A stretch of 64,000 bases of DNA from Mimachlamys varia (Eukaryota; Mollusca; Bivalvia; Pectinida; Pectinidae). Under the pieces are notes generated by a model that saw only the letters and a list, made by a program, of their open reading frames with translations, was not told the DNA's origin and searched no databases. This document shows, one piece after another, positions 35,601-48,070 of the stretch. Position 1 is the first letter of the stretch, and every line of letters starts with the position of its first letter. Both the position numbers and the translations under genes were made by a program. The DNA is taken from assembly GCA_947623455.1 (NCBI GenBank), contig OX392532.1, positions 4,423,501 to 4,487,500 of the forward strand. Reading direction: 5' to 3'.

Positions 35601-38600
35601 ACTTATTCCTCTTGACAAACATACATAATCATATCGTATCTATTCATCAATTGATACTATTAACCATACATAAGAACACGCTATTAAATAGCCTGGGTTG
35701 CAATCACAGCTCGACTTGTTTATAGTTAACTCATAGATATTATGTTATTATTATTTTATATTTTTTTGGATGAAGCACAGAACAAGAAACATGAACAAAT
35801 CTTCACTTTAATGTTGAGGTTATGTATAATTCTTATTTGTGAGTTTGATACTGCCCAATCTGAATTCCATACGTTATGCAGATAAATGGTTTTCCAGTGC
35901 CCTGGCTGTATTGCCAATTGACATGGATGAGCTATTCAGATGCTGTTGTTTTTTGTCTTTTCAGAATCCAGGTTATATGAAAGGGGGCTTTTACATCATC
36001 ATAGAAACATTACATTGTCCAGACAGAGGAACCCAAGAAAATGTAAGTTTTTAATTAAGTGATAACTGTATATAGTAGGAAACAAATATAAGTTAGAAAC
36101 ACATATAAAAGGTAAAACCAAGCAGAGACTTATACAATTTAATCTTGTTATCTCGAAATCGACAGGACGACCAGGAAACCTCCCTAGTATTTTAGTTAAG
36201 GGAGTAGAAATATTGTTTTGCGTAAAACTTGCATGCATGTCTCTGACAGCATTGTTTTCAATGCGGAAATGAAAGTTTATTAGCCCACCTTCATCAGATT
36301 GTGGGCTATTCAAATCACCCTTTGTCCTTGGTCATTCATCGGTCAATCCTTGAACAATTTTTGTGACCGCTGCTTCTTAAGAAGTAGTGGATGGATCTTT
36401 CTCAAATTGGTCCCTAGTTGTGCTGTATTGATTTTAAATTTGTAATAAAAAATCAAAATGGCTGAAAGGCAGCCATCTTGGATTTTGACCGTAAAATTTC
36501 ATATAACTAAAATTTAATACATGTAAGAGAGAAGGGAAAAGAAGAGAAAAGATACATCTTTTAAGGACAAATGAAGATTGTCTTTGATGGGCGACAAGAT
36601 CCCACTGGGATGTCTTGTTATAGAACTATAAGATCCAGTCATAAATTATCTTAAATTTTTTTTTTCTTGTATGTATTTCTTACAAAAGATAGCTGAAATA
36701 AGGTTGTTCCATCATACAATTTTGGATACATTTAGAAATTCAATTGAATTTAAAGATCAGACTTGTTCTAAATGTAATTGAACTTTTGTTGTTAATAGGT
36801 TCACGGACTAAAACCTGAAGACGTGAAGCTTAGAAAGGTTGTAGATATTAACATTGCTGATAGTGTTCCAAATTCGGTAAGTGCATATGATAAAATACTG
36901 GAACTGAAAGGTAGATAATTGGTTGAAGAAGAGACCAATTATAGGTGGGTTATCATCTTATATATAATAGTGAGATAAAGGGGAGATAATTGGTTGAAGA
37001 AGAGACCAATTATAGGAGGGTTATCATCTTATATATAATAGTGAGATAAAGGGGAGATAATTGGTTGAACAGGAGACCAATTATAGGAGGGTTATCATCG
37101 TATATATATAATAGTGAGATAAAGGGGAGATAATTGGTTGAAGAAGAGACCAATTATAGGAGGTTTATCATCTAATATATTATAGTGAGATAAAGGGAAG
37201 ATAATTGGTTGAAGAAGAGACCAGTTATAGGAGGGTTATCATCTTATATATATATAATAGTGAGATAAATGGGAGATAATTGGTTGAAGAAGAGACCAAT
37301 TATAGGAGGGTTATCATCTTACATATAATAGTGAGATATAGGGGAGATAATTGGTTGAAGAAGAGACCAATTATAGGAGGGTTATCATCTTATATATAAT
37401 AGTGAGATAAAGGGGAGATAATTGGTTGAACAGGAGACCAATTATAGGAGGGTTATCATCGTATATATATATAGTGAGATAAAGGGGAGATAATTGGTTG
37501 AAGAAGAGACCAATTATAGGAGGGTTATCATCTTACATATAATAGTGAGATATAGGGGAGATAATTGGTTGAAGAAGAGACCAATTATAGGAGGGTTATC
37601 ATCTTATATATAATAGTGAGATAAAGGGGAGATAATTGGTTGAACAGGAGACCAATTATAGGAGGGTTATCATCTTATATATAATAGTGAGATAAAGGGA
37701 AGATAATTGGTTGAAGAAGAGACCAGTTATAGGAGGGTTATCATCTTATATATATATAATAGTGAGATAAATGGGAGATAATTGGTTGAAGAAGAGACCA
37801 ATTATAGGAGGGTTATCATCTTACATATAATAGTGAGATAAAGGGGAGATAATTGGTTGAAGAAGAGACCAATTATAGGAGGGTTATCATCTTATATATA
37901 ATAGTGAGATAAAGGGGAGATAATTGGTTGAAGAAGAGACCAATTATAGGAGGGTTATCATCTTATATATAATAGTGAGATAAAGGGGAGATAATTGGTT
38001 GAAGAAGAGACCAATTATAGGAGGGTTATCATCTTATATATAATAGTGAGATAAAGGGGAGATAATTGGTTGAACAGGAGACCAATTATAGGAGGGTTAT
38101 CATCATATATATATAATAGTGAGATAAAGGGGAGATAATTGGTTGAAGAAGAGACCAATTATAGGAGGGTTATCATCTTATATATAATAGTGAGATAAAG
38201 AGGAGATAATTGGTTGAACAGGAGACCAATTATAGGAGGGTTATCATCGTATATATATATAGTGAGATAAAGGGGAGATAATTGGTTGAAGAAGAGACCA
38301 GTTATAGGAGGGTTATCATCTTATATATAATAGTGAGATAAAGGGGAGATAATTGGTTGAAGAATAGACCAGTTATAGGAGGGTTATCAGCTTATATATA
38401 TATAATAGTGAGATAAAGGGGAGATAATTGGTTGAAGAAGAGACTAATTATAGGAGGGTTATCATCTTATATATAATAGTGAGATAAAGGGGAGATAATT
38501 GGTTGAAGAAGAGACCAATTATAGGTGGTTATCATCTTATATATAATAGTGAGATAAAGGGGAGATAATTGGTTGAAGAAGAGACCAATTATAGGAGGGT

Positions 38601-41600
38601 TATCATCTTATATATAATAGTGAGATAAAGGGGAGATAATTGGTTGAAGAAGAGACCAATTATAGGAGGGTTATCATCTTATATATAATAGTGAGATAAA
38701 GGGGAGATAATTGGTTGAAGAAGAGACCAATTATAGGAGGGTTATCATCTTATATATAATAGTGAGATAAAGGGGAGATAATTGGTTGAAGAAGAGACCA
38801 ATTATAGGAGGGTTATCATCTTATATATAATAGTGAGATAAAGGGGAGATAATTGGTTGAAGAAGAGACCAATTATAGGAGGGTTATCTTCTATATTAAT
38901 CAATGTTATTGCATTAAACTTTGTTTTTGGAAATCTTGTTACTTTATGAAAACTGTATAATGATCTTCGTAACATTGCATGCTCATTCTACGGAACTTCC
39001 TTCGCTAAATAAAAAAGAAAAAGACATTTACAAACAAAGTCACATTGTTTACACATCTCACTGGGTTTTCCTTTTCTATTAATAGCAACTTCTGATAGAC
39101 ACATTATGTGTAGTACTTTTAGTGAGAAGCATCTCTGATATAGAAATGATGACATAGCAGTTACTTGTCTAAATGGTTAAGTTCCTTCTTCTGCTTATAT
39201 TATTAGCCCCATGCTGGTAAAACTGGAGATGACTATAGTGTTTGTCCTATGTCCGTCCGTCTGTCCGTTCGGATGTTGGATTCCAGAAAATAACTTGAGA
39301 AAGGATTGATTGATTTGGTTTAAACTTCATACAATGTTAGCTTATATTATGAGGTAATATAGAGTGGGATTGTTTGGGGTCAAAAGGTCACCATATTCTC
39401 ATTTCACGCTCAGTCTCATAAAACAGAAATGATTGTTAAAATGAGACAGCTATTCATTGTTGAAATGAGACTGCAGCTATTCATTGCTAGAAATGATTTT
39501 GTCGCGCCTCGAGAAAGCTCATTAAGATGTTATTTTTCCGCCGGCGGTGTCAACATTTGCGTTGAAGTTCACTTTTCACAGGATTATAATTATCCAATTG
39601 AATGAATTGAAAGTCGGTCACATTGCTCCAACCAACATACTAAATACCTAACCTCAACTTAAAAGAAATCGTGTTACAGGTTTTGGTGTTTTGGGGCAAA
39701 AACATTGCAATTTTGAAAATTTGCGTTAAAGTCCACTTTTTATAGTGTTTTTGATATGTAATTAAATTGAAACTTGGCCAAGTTACAGATATCATCTTGC
39801 TGTATGTATTTTGTCATGCTTATTTTTCTGTTAGGACTTAGAATTTAGCAGGAAAGGCGAGACATATAATTACACCTGGTATGCGTAATTCTTGTTATTA
39901 AATGTTTAAGGTCTAAATTGCTTAGAAAATTGAATTGACAGCAGGAGTTGAGTCTTACATGCAACACTTACTCTAATCTTGTCCTAAAGATTTTGATCAG
40001 ATAATGATAGAGTGGTTGGGTTTTGTTTCAGGACTACAAGGAAGAGTGGGACCCCACCAAGGTAAGGGCGGTGAAGTCAGAGAACACAGGAGAAGAAATA
40101 GGACGAGGCCCACTTGGAGGCACTTGGATGGTAAGATGATTGCATCTTTTCAAGGACGTTACCGTTCACAATGTCAATTATTATCATAAATGTTAACTTT
40201 AATAACTGGTTCATTGGGATTAATTGTTTTGCTGTTTGGCTTACCTCCCTTACTTTGCTGTGCGTCCCGTTTTTGGGTACTGTACAGGTAAAAACCAATA
40301 ACAATAATATCATACATCATACTACCCATTCTTGTCACAAAATATTGTATTTAACGACTATAGACTGAGATGACATTTTTGGTTTATAATTTTTTTTTTG
40401 TTATCCTATCAATCATCCCCTTTGAAACCACCTTTTGGGTGCTCTTGTAGTAGAGGTGGTCATGTTGTGTCGTAAGATAAAAACAACTCCTCTGGTTTTT
40501 TTGTTCACTGTCTTCTTAAGACTTTTATTAAAGTTGTGAAGCCATAACCCTGCAACAAGTACAAAGTACAAGCTACAGACACATAAAAAGTAATAGACAT
40601 ATAGAATTATACATTAACATTTCAAATGCAAGAGAAATAACTCTTACACGATTACATTACAATTATCGTTAGAAATCAACAATATATTTGAAAAGTGTAA
40701 CTTTCCAAATTACTCTACACGTTTAGATTAAAGGATATGATATCACTGAACAATATATATTTAATTTACAGATAATCTAGCGTTATATGTCTTATCATAT
40801 CAACTTATAGACTTTTACATAAAATATCATATATATACATACCTGCGTGTGGCACAAAGCCGTGGCTACAACTAATACTTCACGTAGGACGATCTATACC
40901 GTCAGATACTCAAGAAAATTCTACTATTCCGTCCGTCGCCTATGAGTCCGCAAAGGGTACTGACGTATAACAACCACAAAGAAACAAGCGCCAAAACTGA
41001 CCACAGAATCAACCAATAAATACGCATACACACCTTGACGTAACACTGACCAACAACCACTGTATAGGATACCAACGTATCAACAAACGTTAAGAGCAAG
41101 ACACCACAATACACCTGTACAACTCAAAATCACAACATGGAATACGCTACTTTGCATTACACGAAATACGAAACATATACACGGAAAGTCGGCGCGCTAC
41201 GGACGAACTAATTAAATAACATACATATAAAGAAATACATAATTTCCATCACGGCTACACTCTGTGCACTAATTACGACAAATACTGTAAGTGAAATCTT
41301 CAGTGGGTGTAAGCACTCCATGTCTTCCAGACATTTATAGTTACATGTAAGAGTAAACAAGAAAATTAAATTTGATTGACTGGTAAACAGAGTAGCAATC
41401 CCTCTTACAAACTGTAACTGATTGACTGGTAAACAGAGTAGCAATCCCTCTTACAAACTGTAACTGATTGACTGGTAAACAGAGTAGCAATCCCTCTTAC
41501 AAACTGTAACTGATTGACTGGTAAACAGAGTAGCAACCCCTCTTACAAACTGTAACTGATTGACTGGTAAACAGAGTAGCAACCCCTCCTACAAACTGTC

Positions 41601-44600
41601 TACTGATTGACTGGTAAACAGAGTAGCAACCCCTCTTACAAACTGTAACTGATTGACTGGTAAACAGAGTAGCAACCCCTCTTACAAACTGTAACTGATT
41701 GACTGGTAAACAGAGTAGCAACCCCTCTTACAAACTTGTCTACTGATTGACTGGTAAACAGAGTAGCAACCCCTCTTACAAACTGTAACTGATTGACTGG
41801 TAAACAGAGTAGCAACCCCTCTTACAAACTGTAACTGATTGACTGGTAAACGGAGTAGCAACCCCTCTTACAAACTTGTCTACTGATTGACTGGTAAACA
41901 GAGTAGCAACCCCTCTTACAAACTTGTCTACTGATTGACTGGTAAACAGAGTAGCAATCCCTCTTACAAACTTGTCTACTGATTGACTGGTAAACAGAGT
42001 AGCAATCCCTCTTACAAACTTGTCTACTGATTGACTGGTAAACAGAGTAGCAACCCCTCCTACAAACTTGTCTACTGATTGACTGGTAAACAGAGTAGCA
42101 ATCCCTCTTACAAACTTGTCTACTGATTGACTGGTAAACAGAGTAGCAATCCCTCTTACAAACTTGTCTACTGATTGACTGGTAAACAGAGTAGCAACCC
42201 CTCCTACAAATTGCCGACTGATTGACTGGTAAACAGAGTAGCAACCCCTCCTACAAACTTGTCTACTGATTGACTGGTAAACAGAGTAGCAACCCCTCCT
42301 ACAAATTGCCGACTGATTGACTGGTAAACAGAGTAGCAACCCCTCTTACAAACTTGTCTACTGATTGACTGGTAAACAGAGTAGCAACCCCTCCTACAAA
42401 TTGCCGACTGATTGACTGGTAAACAGAGTAGCAACCCCTCTTACAAACTTGTCTACTGATTGACTGGTAAACAGAGTAGCAATCCCTCTTACAAACTTGT
42501 CTACTGATTGACTGGTAAACAGAGTAGCAATCCCTCCTACAAATTGCCGACTGATTGACTGGTAAACAGAGTAGCAACCCCTCCTACAAATTGCCGACTG
42601 ATTGACTGGTAAACAGAGTAGCAACCCCTCTTACAAACTGTCTACTGATTGACTGGTAAACAGAGTAGCAATCCCTCTTACAAACTGTAACTGATTGACT
42701 GGTAAACAGAGTAGCAACCCCTCCTACAAATTGCCGACTGATTGACTGGTAAACAGAGTAGCAACCCCTCTTACAAACTGTCTACTGATTGACTGGTAAA
42801 CAGAGTAGCAATCCCTCTTACAAACTGTAACTGATTGACTGGTAAACAGAGTAGCAACCCCTCCTACAAACTGTAACTGATTGACTGGTAAACAGAGTAG
42901 CAACCCCTCCTACAAACTGTCTACTGATTGACTGGTAAACAGAGTAGCAACCTCTCCTACAAACTGTCTACTGATTGACTGGTAAACGGAGTAGCAACCC
43001 CTCCTACAAACTGTCTACTGATTGACTGGTAAACAGAGTAGCAACCCCTCCTACAAACTGTAACTGATTGACTGGTAAACAGAGTAGCAACCCCTCCTTC
43101 AAACCGCCTACTGATTGACTGGTAAACAGAGTAGCAACCCCTCCTACAGACTGTAACTGATTGACTGGTAAACAGAGTAGCAACCCCTCCTACAAACTGT
43201 CTACTGATTGACTGGTAAACAGAGTAGCAACCCCTCCTACAAACTGTCACTGATTGACTGGTAAACAGTAGCAACCCCTCCTACAAACTGATATTTGAAA
43301 CCCAATTTTGAGTGTATTATATGTTGATTGTATGTCTTTTGTGTTGTCAGAAATCTGTGGAACCTGTGATGTGTGCTTACAAACTTGTAAGCTGTAAGTT
43401 CAAATGGACGGGATTTCAGAATAGAGTGGAAAAATTCATACAATCAGTGAGTATCTTAAATAAAATACCAATTAATTTACACAGATTGTTAATTAGGTGG
43501 TAACCTTACTATTACCAAACTGTTAATTAGGGGGTTACCATTCTGTTACAATGCTTTTAAGTAGGGGGTAACCATACTCTTAATTAGGGGGTATAACCAT
43601 ACAATTAAGTAGAGGGTTACCATACAGTTGAGTAGGGGGTAACCATACTATTACCATACTGTTAATTAGAGGGTAACTGTATTGTTACAATACTGATAAT
43701 TAGGGAGTAACCATACTGATACTCTTACAATGCTTTTAATTAAGGGATTACCATACTGTATAATGCTTTTAATTAGGTGGTAACCATACTGTTACCATAC
43801 TGATAATTAAGGGGTAACCTTACTGTTAATTAAGGGGTAACCCTACTGTTAATTAAGGGGTAACCCTACTGTTAATTAAGGGGTAACCCTACTGTTAATT
43901 AAGGGGTAACCCTACTGTTAATTAAGGGGTAACCATACTGTACCGGTATTTAGAAATTTGGAGTATATTGTGATTACACTGTCCCAGCGAAATTTTACAG
44001 ATATTTGTGACAGTTTGGGGTTAGGGTTAACCCTAACCCTAACCCTAACCCAGATTTGAATATTCTTGATCATGTTTTTTTTCTTCAAATTCTGAGTCTC
44101 TGAGCTATGGATTGTATTGGTGAGGTCAGAAGTTAAATAGAATTTTTGAAAAGTCTGAAATTGAATAATAAAAAAAATTAACCAATGTGTTCATATTCAC
44201 AAATTACTACTCAAATGTCGTTAAAAAATTGCTTAATTATCTCTGTAGCAAGAGAAAAGGATATTCACCAACTTTCACCGCCAAGTTTACTGCTGGATGG
44301 AGAAGTGGTTTGGTCTGACTATGGAAGACATCCGTGAGATTGAGAGGAAAACCAAGGAGGAATTGGATCAAGTATGATATGTCGGGACTGTACACCCACC
44401 TTAATAACCCAAGTGTTTAGTCAGATAATCATATAAAAATATCCAGACAATTTCCTGTATTGTTAGTATCCCCTCACGGCGACCTCTGAGAGAATATAGC
44501 GTTCATATTGTACATACATATGTTCATTAATTGTCATCACACTAGCCACTTCAGTTCTCAACCGATTTTCATCAAACTTCACATGTTTGTGAAGTATTAT

Positions 44601-46224
44601 GATACTTCAGACAAGTTCGTGTTTCATCGTCTGGGGGTCAACATAAAGGTCATCATTACTATTTTTAGAAAATCTTTGTTATTGCTCTAGCAACTTCATG
44701 TCTCAACCGATCATCAATATTCACATATTGGTTAAGATACATATTTCCTTGAACAAGTTCCTGTTTCAGCATTCTAGGGTCACCATTAAGGTCACCATTA
44801 CTATTTATAGAAAATCATCGTCTGCGGTCACTCTAGCGACTTCATTTCTCAACCGATATTTATCAAACTTCACATATTTGTCAGTATCTAATAACTTTAA
44901 GAAGTGTGTGTTTCCACTTTGCGTGGTCAATGTCAAGGCCGCCATTGCTATTAATAGCATATCTTTGTCATCGTTCTACTGTGAGGGGATTTGTATCATT
45001 TACGATGCCTTGTTACATGCTTTATTACCTTTCAAACTAAATCAATTGTGTCACTCTACAAATAATATGATTGAGTCACTCTACAAATAATACACTTGTG
45101 TCACTCTACAAATAATATAATTGTGTCAATCTACAAATAATACACTTGTGTCACTCTACAAATAAAATAATTGTGTCAATCTACAAATAATACACTTTTG
45201 TCACTCTACAAATAATATAATTGTGTCAATCTGCAAAAAATGCAATTGTGCCACTCTACAAATAATATAATTTATTACTTACACAGTTTAATATTTCTTA
45301 TTAAAAAAAGTACCATGAAGATAATTTTATGATATGTTTTTGTAATACTTGTGCCTGAGCACCAACAGGTAACTTTTACAGGTAAATTTACCTGTTGGAA
45401 CTGAGACTACTTTAAGGAAAAGGACTATAACCCATATCACAACAAACTACCCTTTAGGCAAATTAAAAATGTTGGCGTTCAGAGATACACCCGATTAACA
45501 ATACCGAGTGTTTATCCACAGGAGACGTGTATCTTACATAAGACCTTTTTATCTCCCCTGGTCCAAAGGACTGGTACAGCTTGGGCCCTACAGAAGCATC
45601 CAACATCTGTCCCAAATAAACATGAACCACAAAGCAGATTTTGACCAAATTATTCAGAAGCGACCATTGGTGAAAGGGGAATCAATTTTGTATAAATGGT
45701 TGTCGGCTGAGGGATGGAGCCCAAAAAGGGAAATTTAGTCAATTCTGTAAAATAGGTCTTTACCTGTTTGAAATAATATTGGGCAAAATTTGTACTGAAG
45801 CATCCTTGGGTGATGGGAATTCAATGGGTCCAAAATAAAATCTTTCAATTCATTTCTCAGAAATGACAGGTTGTTATTCAATCTTTGGTAAAGGGGAATC
45901 AGTTTTGTTTAAACGATGTGCCTTACTCCCCTAGGGCTTAGGGGCAGGGCTCAATAGGAGAAATTAAATAAATTCTTTGAAATCCTTCTTCTAAAGTAAT
46001 TACAGGACATTGTCCTAATTTTTCCATGATTGTTTAGGTACAACTGTTCACATTTTGTTGTTCACCAAACCTGTTTAAATTTGCTATCAAATCAATTTAT
46101 TTGCAACCCATATACCGGTAAGAAAAAATGATATTGTTTTTATTTATTTATTTTTCATTTTCAAATTCAGCAACGATTACAGGGAAGCATCAGAGGAACG
46201 CGTCCTGACGATGACGGCAAATGA
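32654..46224 (+). CDS. PITPNA/B-like: Class I phosphatidylinositol transfer protein (PITP alpha/beta type), 10 exons, 299 aa
   Basis: Exons: 32654-32685, 33656-33686, 34106-34314, 35453-35552, 35965-36042, 36799-36876, 40032-40130, 43351-43446, 44249-44371, 46171-46224 (TGA). All have GT-AG borders and join in frame. It is a soluble START-like lipid carrier that exchanges phosphatidylinositol and phosphatidylcholine between membranes and supplies PI for phosphoinositide kinases. Family blocks: [19 protein letters not shown] (10-28), [15 protein letters not shown] (29-43), [12 protein letters not shown] (80-91), [17 protein letters not shown] (107-119), GRGPLG, and [13 protein letters not shown] (249-261). 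Residues matching human inositol-headgroup contacts T59, K61, N90 and E248 are kept (T83, K85, N125, E273). Odd points: 21 extra residues between VLVN (46-49) and GQYTHK relative to human PITP alpha, six extra before GRGPLG, and Thr229 where vertebrates have the second Trp of the WW membrane-docking loop. The start ATG has AAAA upstream and no in-frame competitor. Confidence 0.95.
34593..34607. repeat. Poly-G tract in PITP intron 3
   Basis: A homopolymer of about 15 G. The rest of intron 3 (34315-35452) shows no feature. Confidence 0.9.
36278..36625. mobile_element. Interspersed hairpin-ended element (AGCCCACC...GTGGGCT) in PITP intron 5
   Basis: It begins with a hairpin AGCCCACCTTCATCAGATTG / GTGGGCT and ends near another hairpin (AGATCCCACTGGGATGTCTT). 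In between is the phrase AATGGCTGAAAGGCAGCCAT, CTTGGATTTTG. Related sequence recurs at 56435-56820. Non-coding. Confidence 0.6.
36905..38889. repeat. Minisatellite, about 71-bp unit, about 28 copies (PITP intron 6)
   Basis: Unit: GGGGAGATAATTGGTTGAAG, AAGAGACCAATTATAGGAGG, GTTATCATCTTATATATAAT, AGTGAGATAAA. It begins about 30 bp after the exon 6 donor. Sub-types (GAACAGGAGACC; CGTATATATATATAG) recur in the same order, pointing to duplication of multi-unit blocks. No exon sequence is included. Confidence 0.95.
39205..39420. repeat. Dispersed repeat fragment with GTCCGTCCGTCTGTCCGTT
   Basis: TTAGCCCCATGCTGGTAAAA starts a repeat of a kind common in molluscs. It lies in PITP intron 6, and the rest of 38890-40031 shows nothing else. 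Confidence 0.45.
40131..41365. other. PITP intron 7, left part
   Basis: No repeat or gene recognised before the 46-48 bp array. A short antisense frame (40902-41114) has a hydrophobic stretch but no start context or homology that I recognise. Confidence 0.4.
41367..43292. repeat. Minisatellite, 46-48 bp unit, about 41 copies (PITP intron 7)
   Basis: Unit: TGATTGACTGGTAAACAGAG, TAGCAACCCCTCTTACAAAC, then TGTAAC, TTGTCTAC or TGTCTAC (a related variant ends TACAAATTGCCGAC). Variants are arranged in blocks. The array stops about 60 bp before the exon 8 acceptor. Antisense open frames of up to 187 codons arise from the period and are open in more than one frame. Confidence 0.95.
43490..43945. repeat. 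Degenerate 23-bp repeats TTAATTAAGGGGTAACCCTACTG (PITP intron 8)
   Basis: The right end (from about 43800) is five or six near-identical 23-bp units. The left part is decayed with GTAACCATACTG cores. It lies directly after exon 8. Confidence 0.85.
44017..44051. repeat. Interstitial telomeric repeat with an inverted junction
   Basis: GGGGTTAGGGTTAACCCTAA followed by CCCTAACCCTAACCC: one G-rich telomere unit meets three to four C-rich units head to head, within PITP intron 8. Confidence 0.9.
44468..44990. mobile_element. Non-autonomous element with 10-bp TIRs and three internal blocks (PITP intron 9)
   Basis: ATCCCCTCAC (44468-44477) is inverted exactly as GTGAGGGGAT (44981-44990). The interior is three diverged blocks of about 160-170 bp containing 'actagccacttcagttctcaaccgat' type sequence, 'tcaaacttcacatatttgt' and 'gtcaccattactattta'. 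No clear target-site duplication. Open frames of 60-130 codons here are not convincing genes. Confidence 0.6.
45046..45270. repeat. Tandem repeat of about 28-bp TGTCACTCTACAAATAATA units (PITP intron 9)
   Basis: About eight units alternate between endings ATAATTG and ACACTTG, that is, a dimeric pattern. Confidence 0.85.
45600..45990. repeat. Dispersed repeat with TTGGTGAAAGGGGAATCAAT blocks (PITP intron 9)
   Basis: The phrase 'gaagcgaccattggtgaaaggggaatcaattttgta' recurs in decayed form at about 45795 and 45890. This block type is widespread in molluscan DNA to my knowledge. A 76-codon frame (45508-45738) is inside it and rejected. Confidence 0.5.
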
Positions 46225-47600
46225 TGACTCGGAATTTTAGCTGTTCGTTGGAAAAAAGCAAACTTTGTGGCAGTGAGTGAAAGAATCTGGAGATTACCTC
46301 TGACACAAAGTTCTAATACATCACCTCTGTATCCACTGGTTCTACTGCGTGATAGACTTCAACAAGTTCTAAACAAGAGCCAGAAACGGCAAGCTTTTCA
46401 GACATTTGGTCTATCAAGGGTAAAGGTGAAAAAATATATAAATCTATTTGACTTTTAAAAGACAATTTATATTAGTGCGTTTGAGTGTTTTTCAATTCTG
46501 GCATAAAAGATTTGATACAAGACTATGAAAAACAGATAATATTAGGTCACCCAATGGAGAATTTTATAGTGAGAAATAGTGAGTTAAGTGGTTGATAATT
46601 TGACCTGGTGTAGGTTTTAGTGAACTTGTGGGTCTCACATTGTCAAATCTACAGGGTTCTCACACTAACGAGATAGGTTTTAGTAAACTTGAAGGTCTCA
46701 CATTGTCGAAATTACAGGGTTCTCTCCCCTTAGAATGCATTTATCAGTAGGTAGAAACCAGAACACTTGATTGCCACTGTGCACATACAAAAAAATAATC
46801 ACCAATTACCATTATAGAGAAATCATCAGCAGCATTTCATGTGAGTGTTCTTGTCATATTTTGTTTCCATATGATCTAGAAATGCCATATCAGAGACATT
46901 GCTCTGTATTCACTTCCACTTCACATAGCTGTTACTGACAGTTACAATATACTGAATGGAATATCTAAACATACTACAAAGCAGTAAATATGTGAATGTT
47001 ATATTTCTAAAATTAGTGAAATCAAACCGTTATTAAGTTTTATCTATTTTATCTATTAAAATTAATTTACAAGGTAAATGATTCTGGACTGATGGAAAAA
47101 ACATATACTTAATGGTGTATTTGTGGGTGGGCAGATATACTTACCTATATCAATACAGGTGCTTCCCACTGCCCCCACACAGTTACGCTAGTGTTGATTG
47201 TCCCACCCATCTAGTGTTGAGACCCGGTATGTCATACAAACCAGGCGAACTGAACTGAAACACATGTGATACCAATTATTTTCTGGTATATCTGTTCCTG
47301 AATGGTAGGACTGGAGATTTTGTGTTACGCTGCTCCTACTGTTGGAGGAATGTACTGCTACTGACACACCAGTGTGTTGATCTCTATACTGGCCCAGAGT
47401 ATTCTATGGTTAATTTAACACTTACAGTGTTAACACTGCACACACCTAAATCAGCTCATCTCCTGTTTATTTATATTCCGATAGATGTCAGTCAAGTCTT
47501 TTTAAATGCGAGTAACTTTTACGTCAAAACCTTGGAATACTTGGTGGGGTTTTTTTGTTTTTTTTTTGTACATGAAACTTCTACATGTAGTCAACCATAT
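46225..47600. other. PITP 3' UTR and intergenic DNA
   Basis: It contains a two-copy 65-bp direct repeat (about 46600-46725, 'taggttttagtgaacttgtgggtctcacattgtc'). No gene is recognised and I cannot place the poly(A) site. Confidence 0.5.
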
Positions 47601-47605
47601 CCACT

Positions 47606-48070
47606 TGACCAGCTGTCTGTGTGACCAGCTGTCCATGCGACCAGCTGTCCACGTGACCAGCTGTCCATGTGACCTACTGTCCATGCGACCAGCTGTCCGC
47701 GTGACCTACTGTCCACGTGACCAGCTGGCCACGTGACCAGCTGGCCGTGTGACCAGCTGTCCGTGTGACCACCTGTCCTTGTGACCAGCTGTCCGTGTGA
47801 CCACCTGTCCTTGTGACCAGCTGTCCGTGCAACCAGCTGTCCGTGGGACCAGCTGTCCGTGGGACCAGCTGTCCATGCGACCAGCTGTCCGTGTGACCAC
47901 CTGTCTGTGTGACCAGCTGTCCGTGTGACCAGCTGTCCGCGTGACCAGCTGTCCATGTGACCTACTGTCCGTGTGACCTGCTGTCCGTGTGACCAGCTGT
48001 CCGTGTGACCTGCTGCCCATGTGACCTACTGTCCATGTGACTTGCTGTCCGCATCACCTGTCTATGCGAC
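47606..48070. repeat. Minisatellite of 16-bp GACCAGCTGTCCGTGT units, about 29 copies
   Basis: Most units carry a CAGCTG E-box; some also carry CACGTG at unit joints. The unit is GC-rich against an AT-rich background. Antisense frames of 100-120 codons rest on the 16-bp period (48 bp = 16 codons) and are not genes. Confidence 0.95.

Noticed and set aside
41776..42339. 187-codon antisense frame
   Set aside because: It lies wholly in the intron 7 minisatellite and is also open in a second frame.
45463..45738. Small genes on both strands
   Set aside because: They overlap a dispersed repeat and lack any supporting signal.
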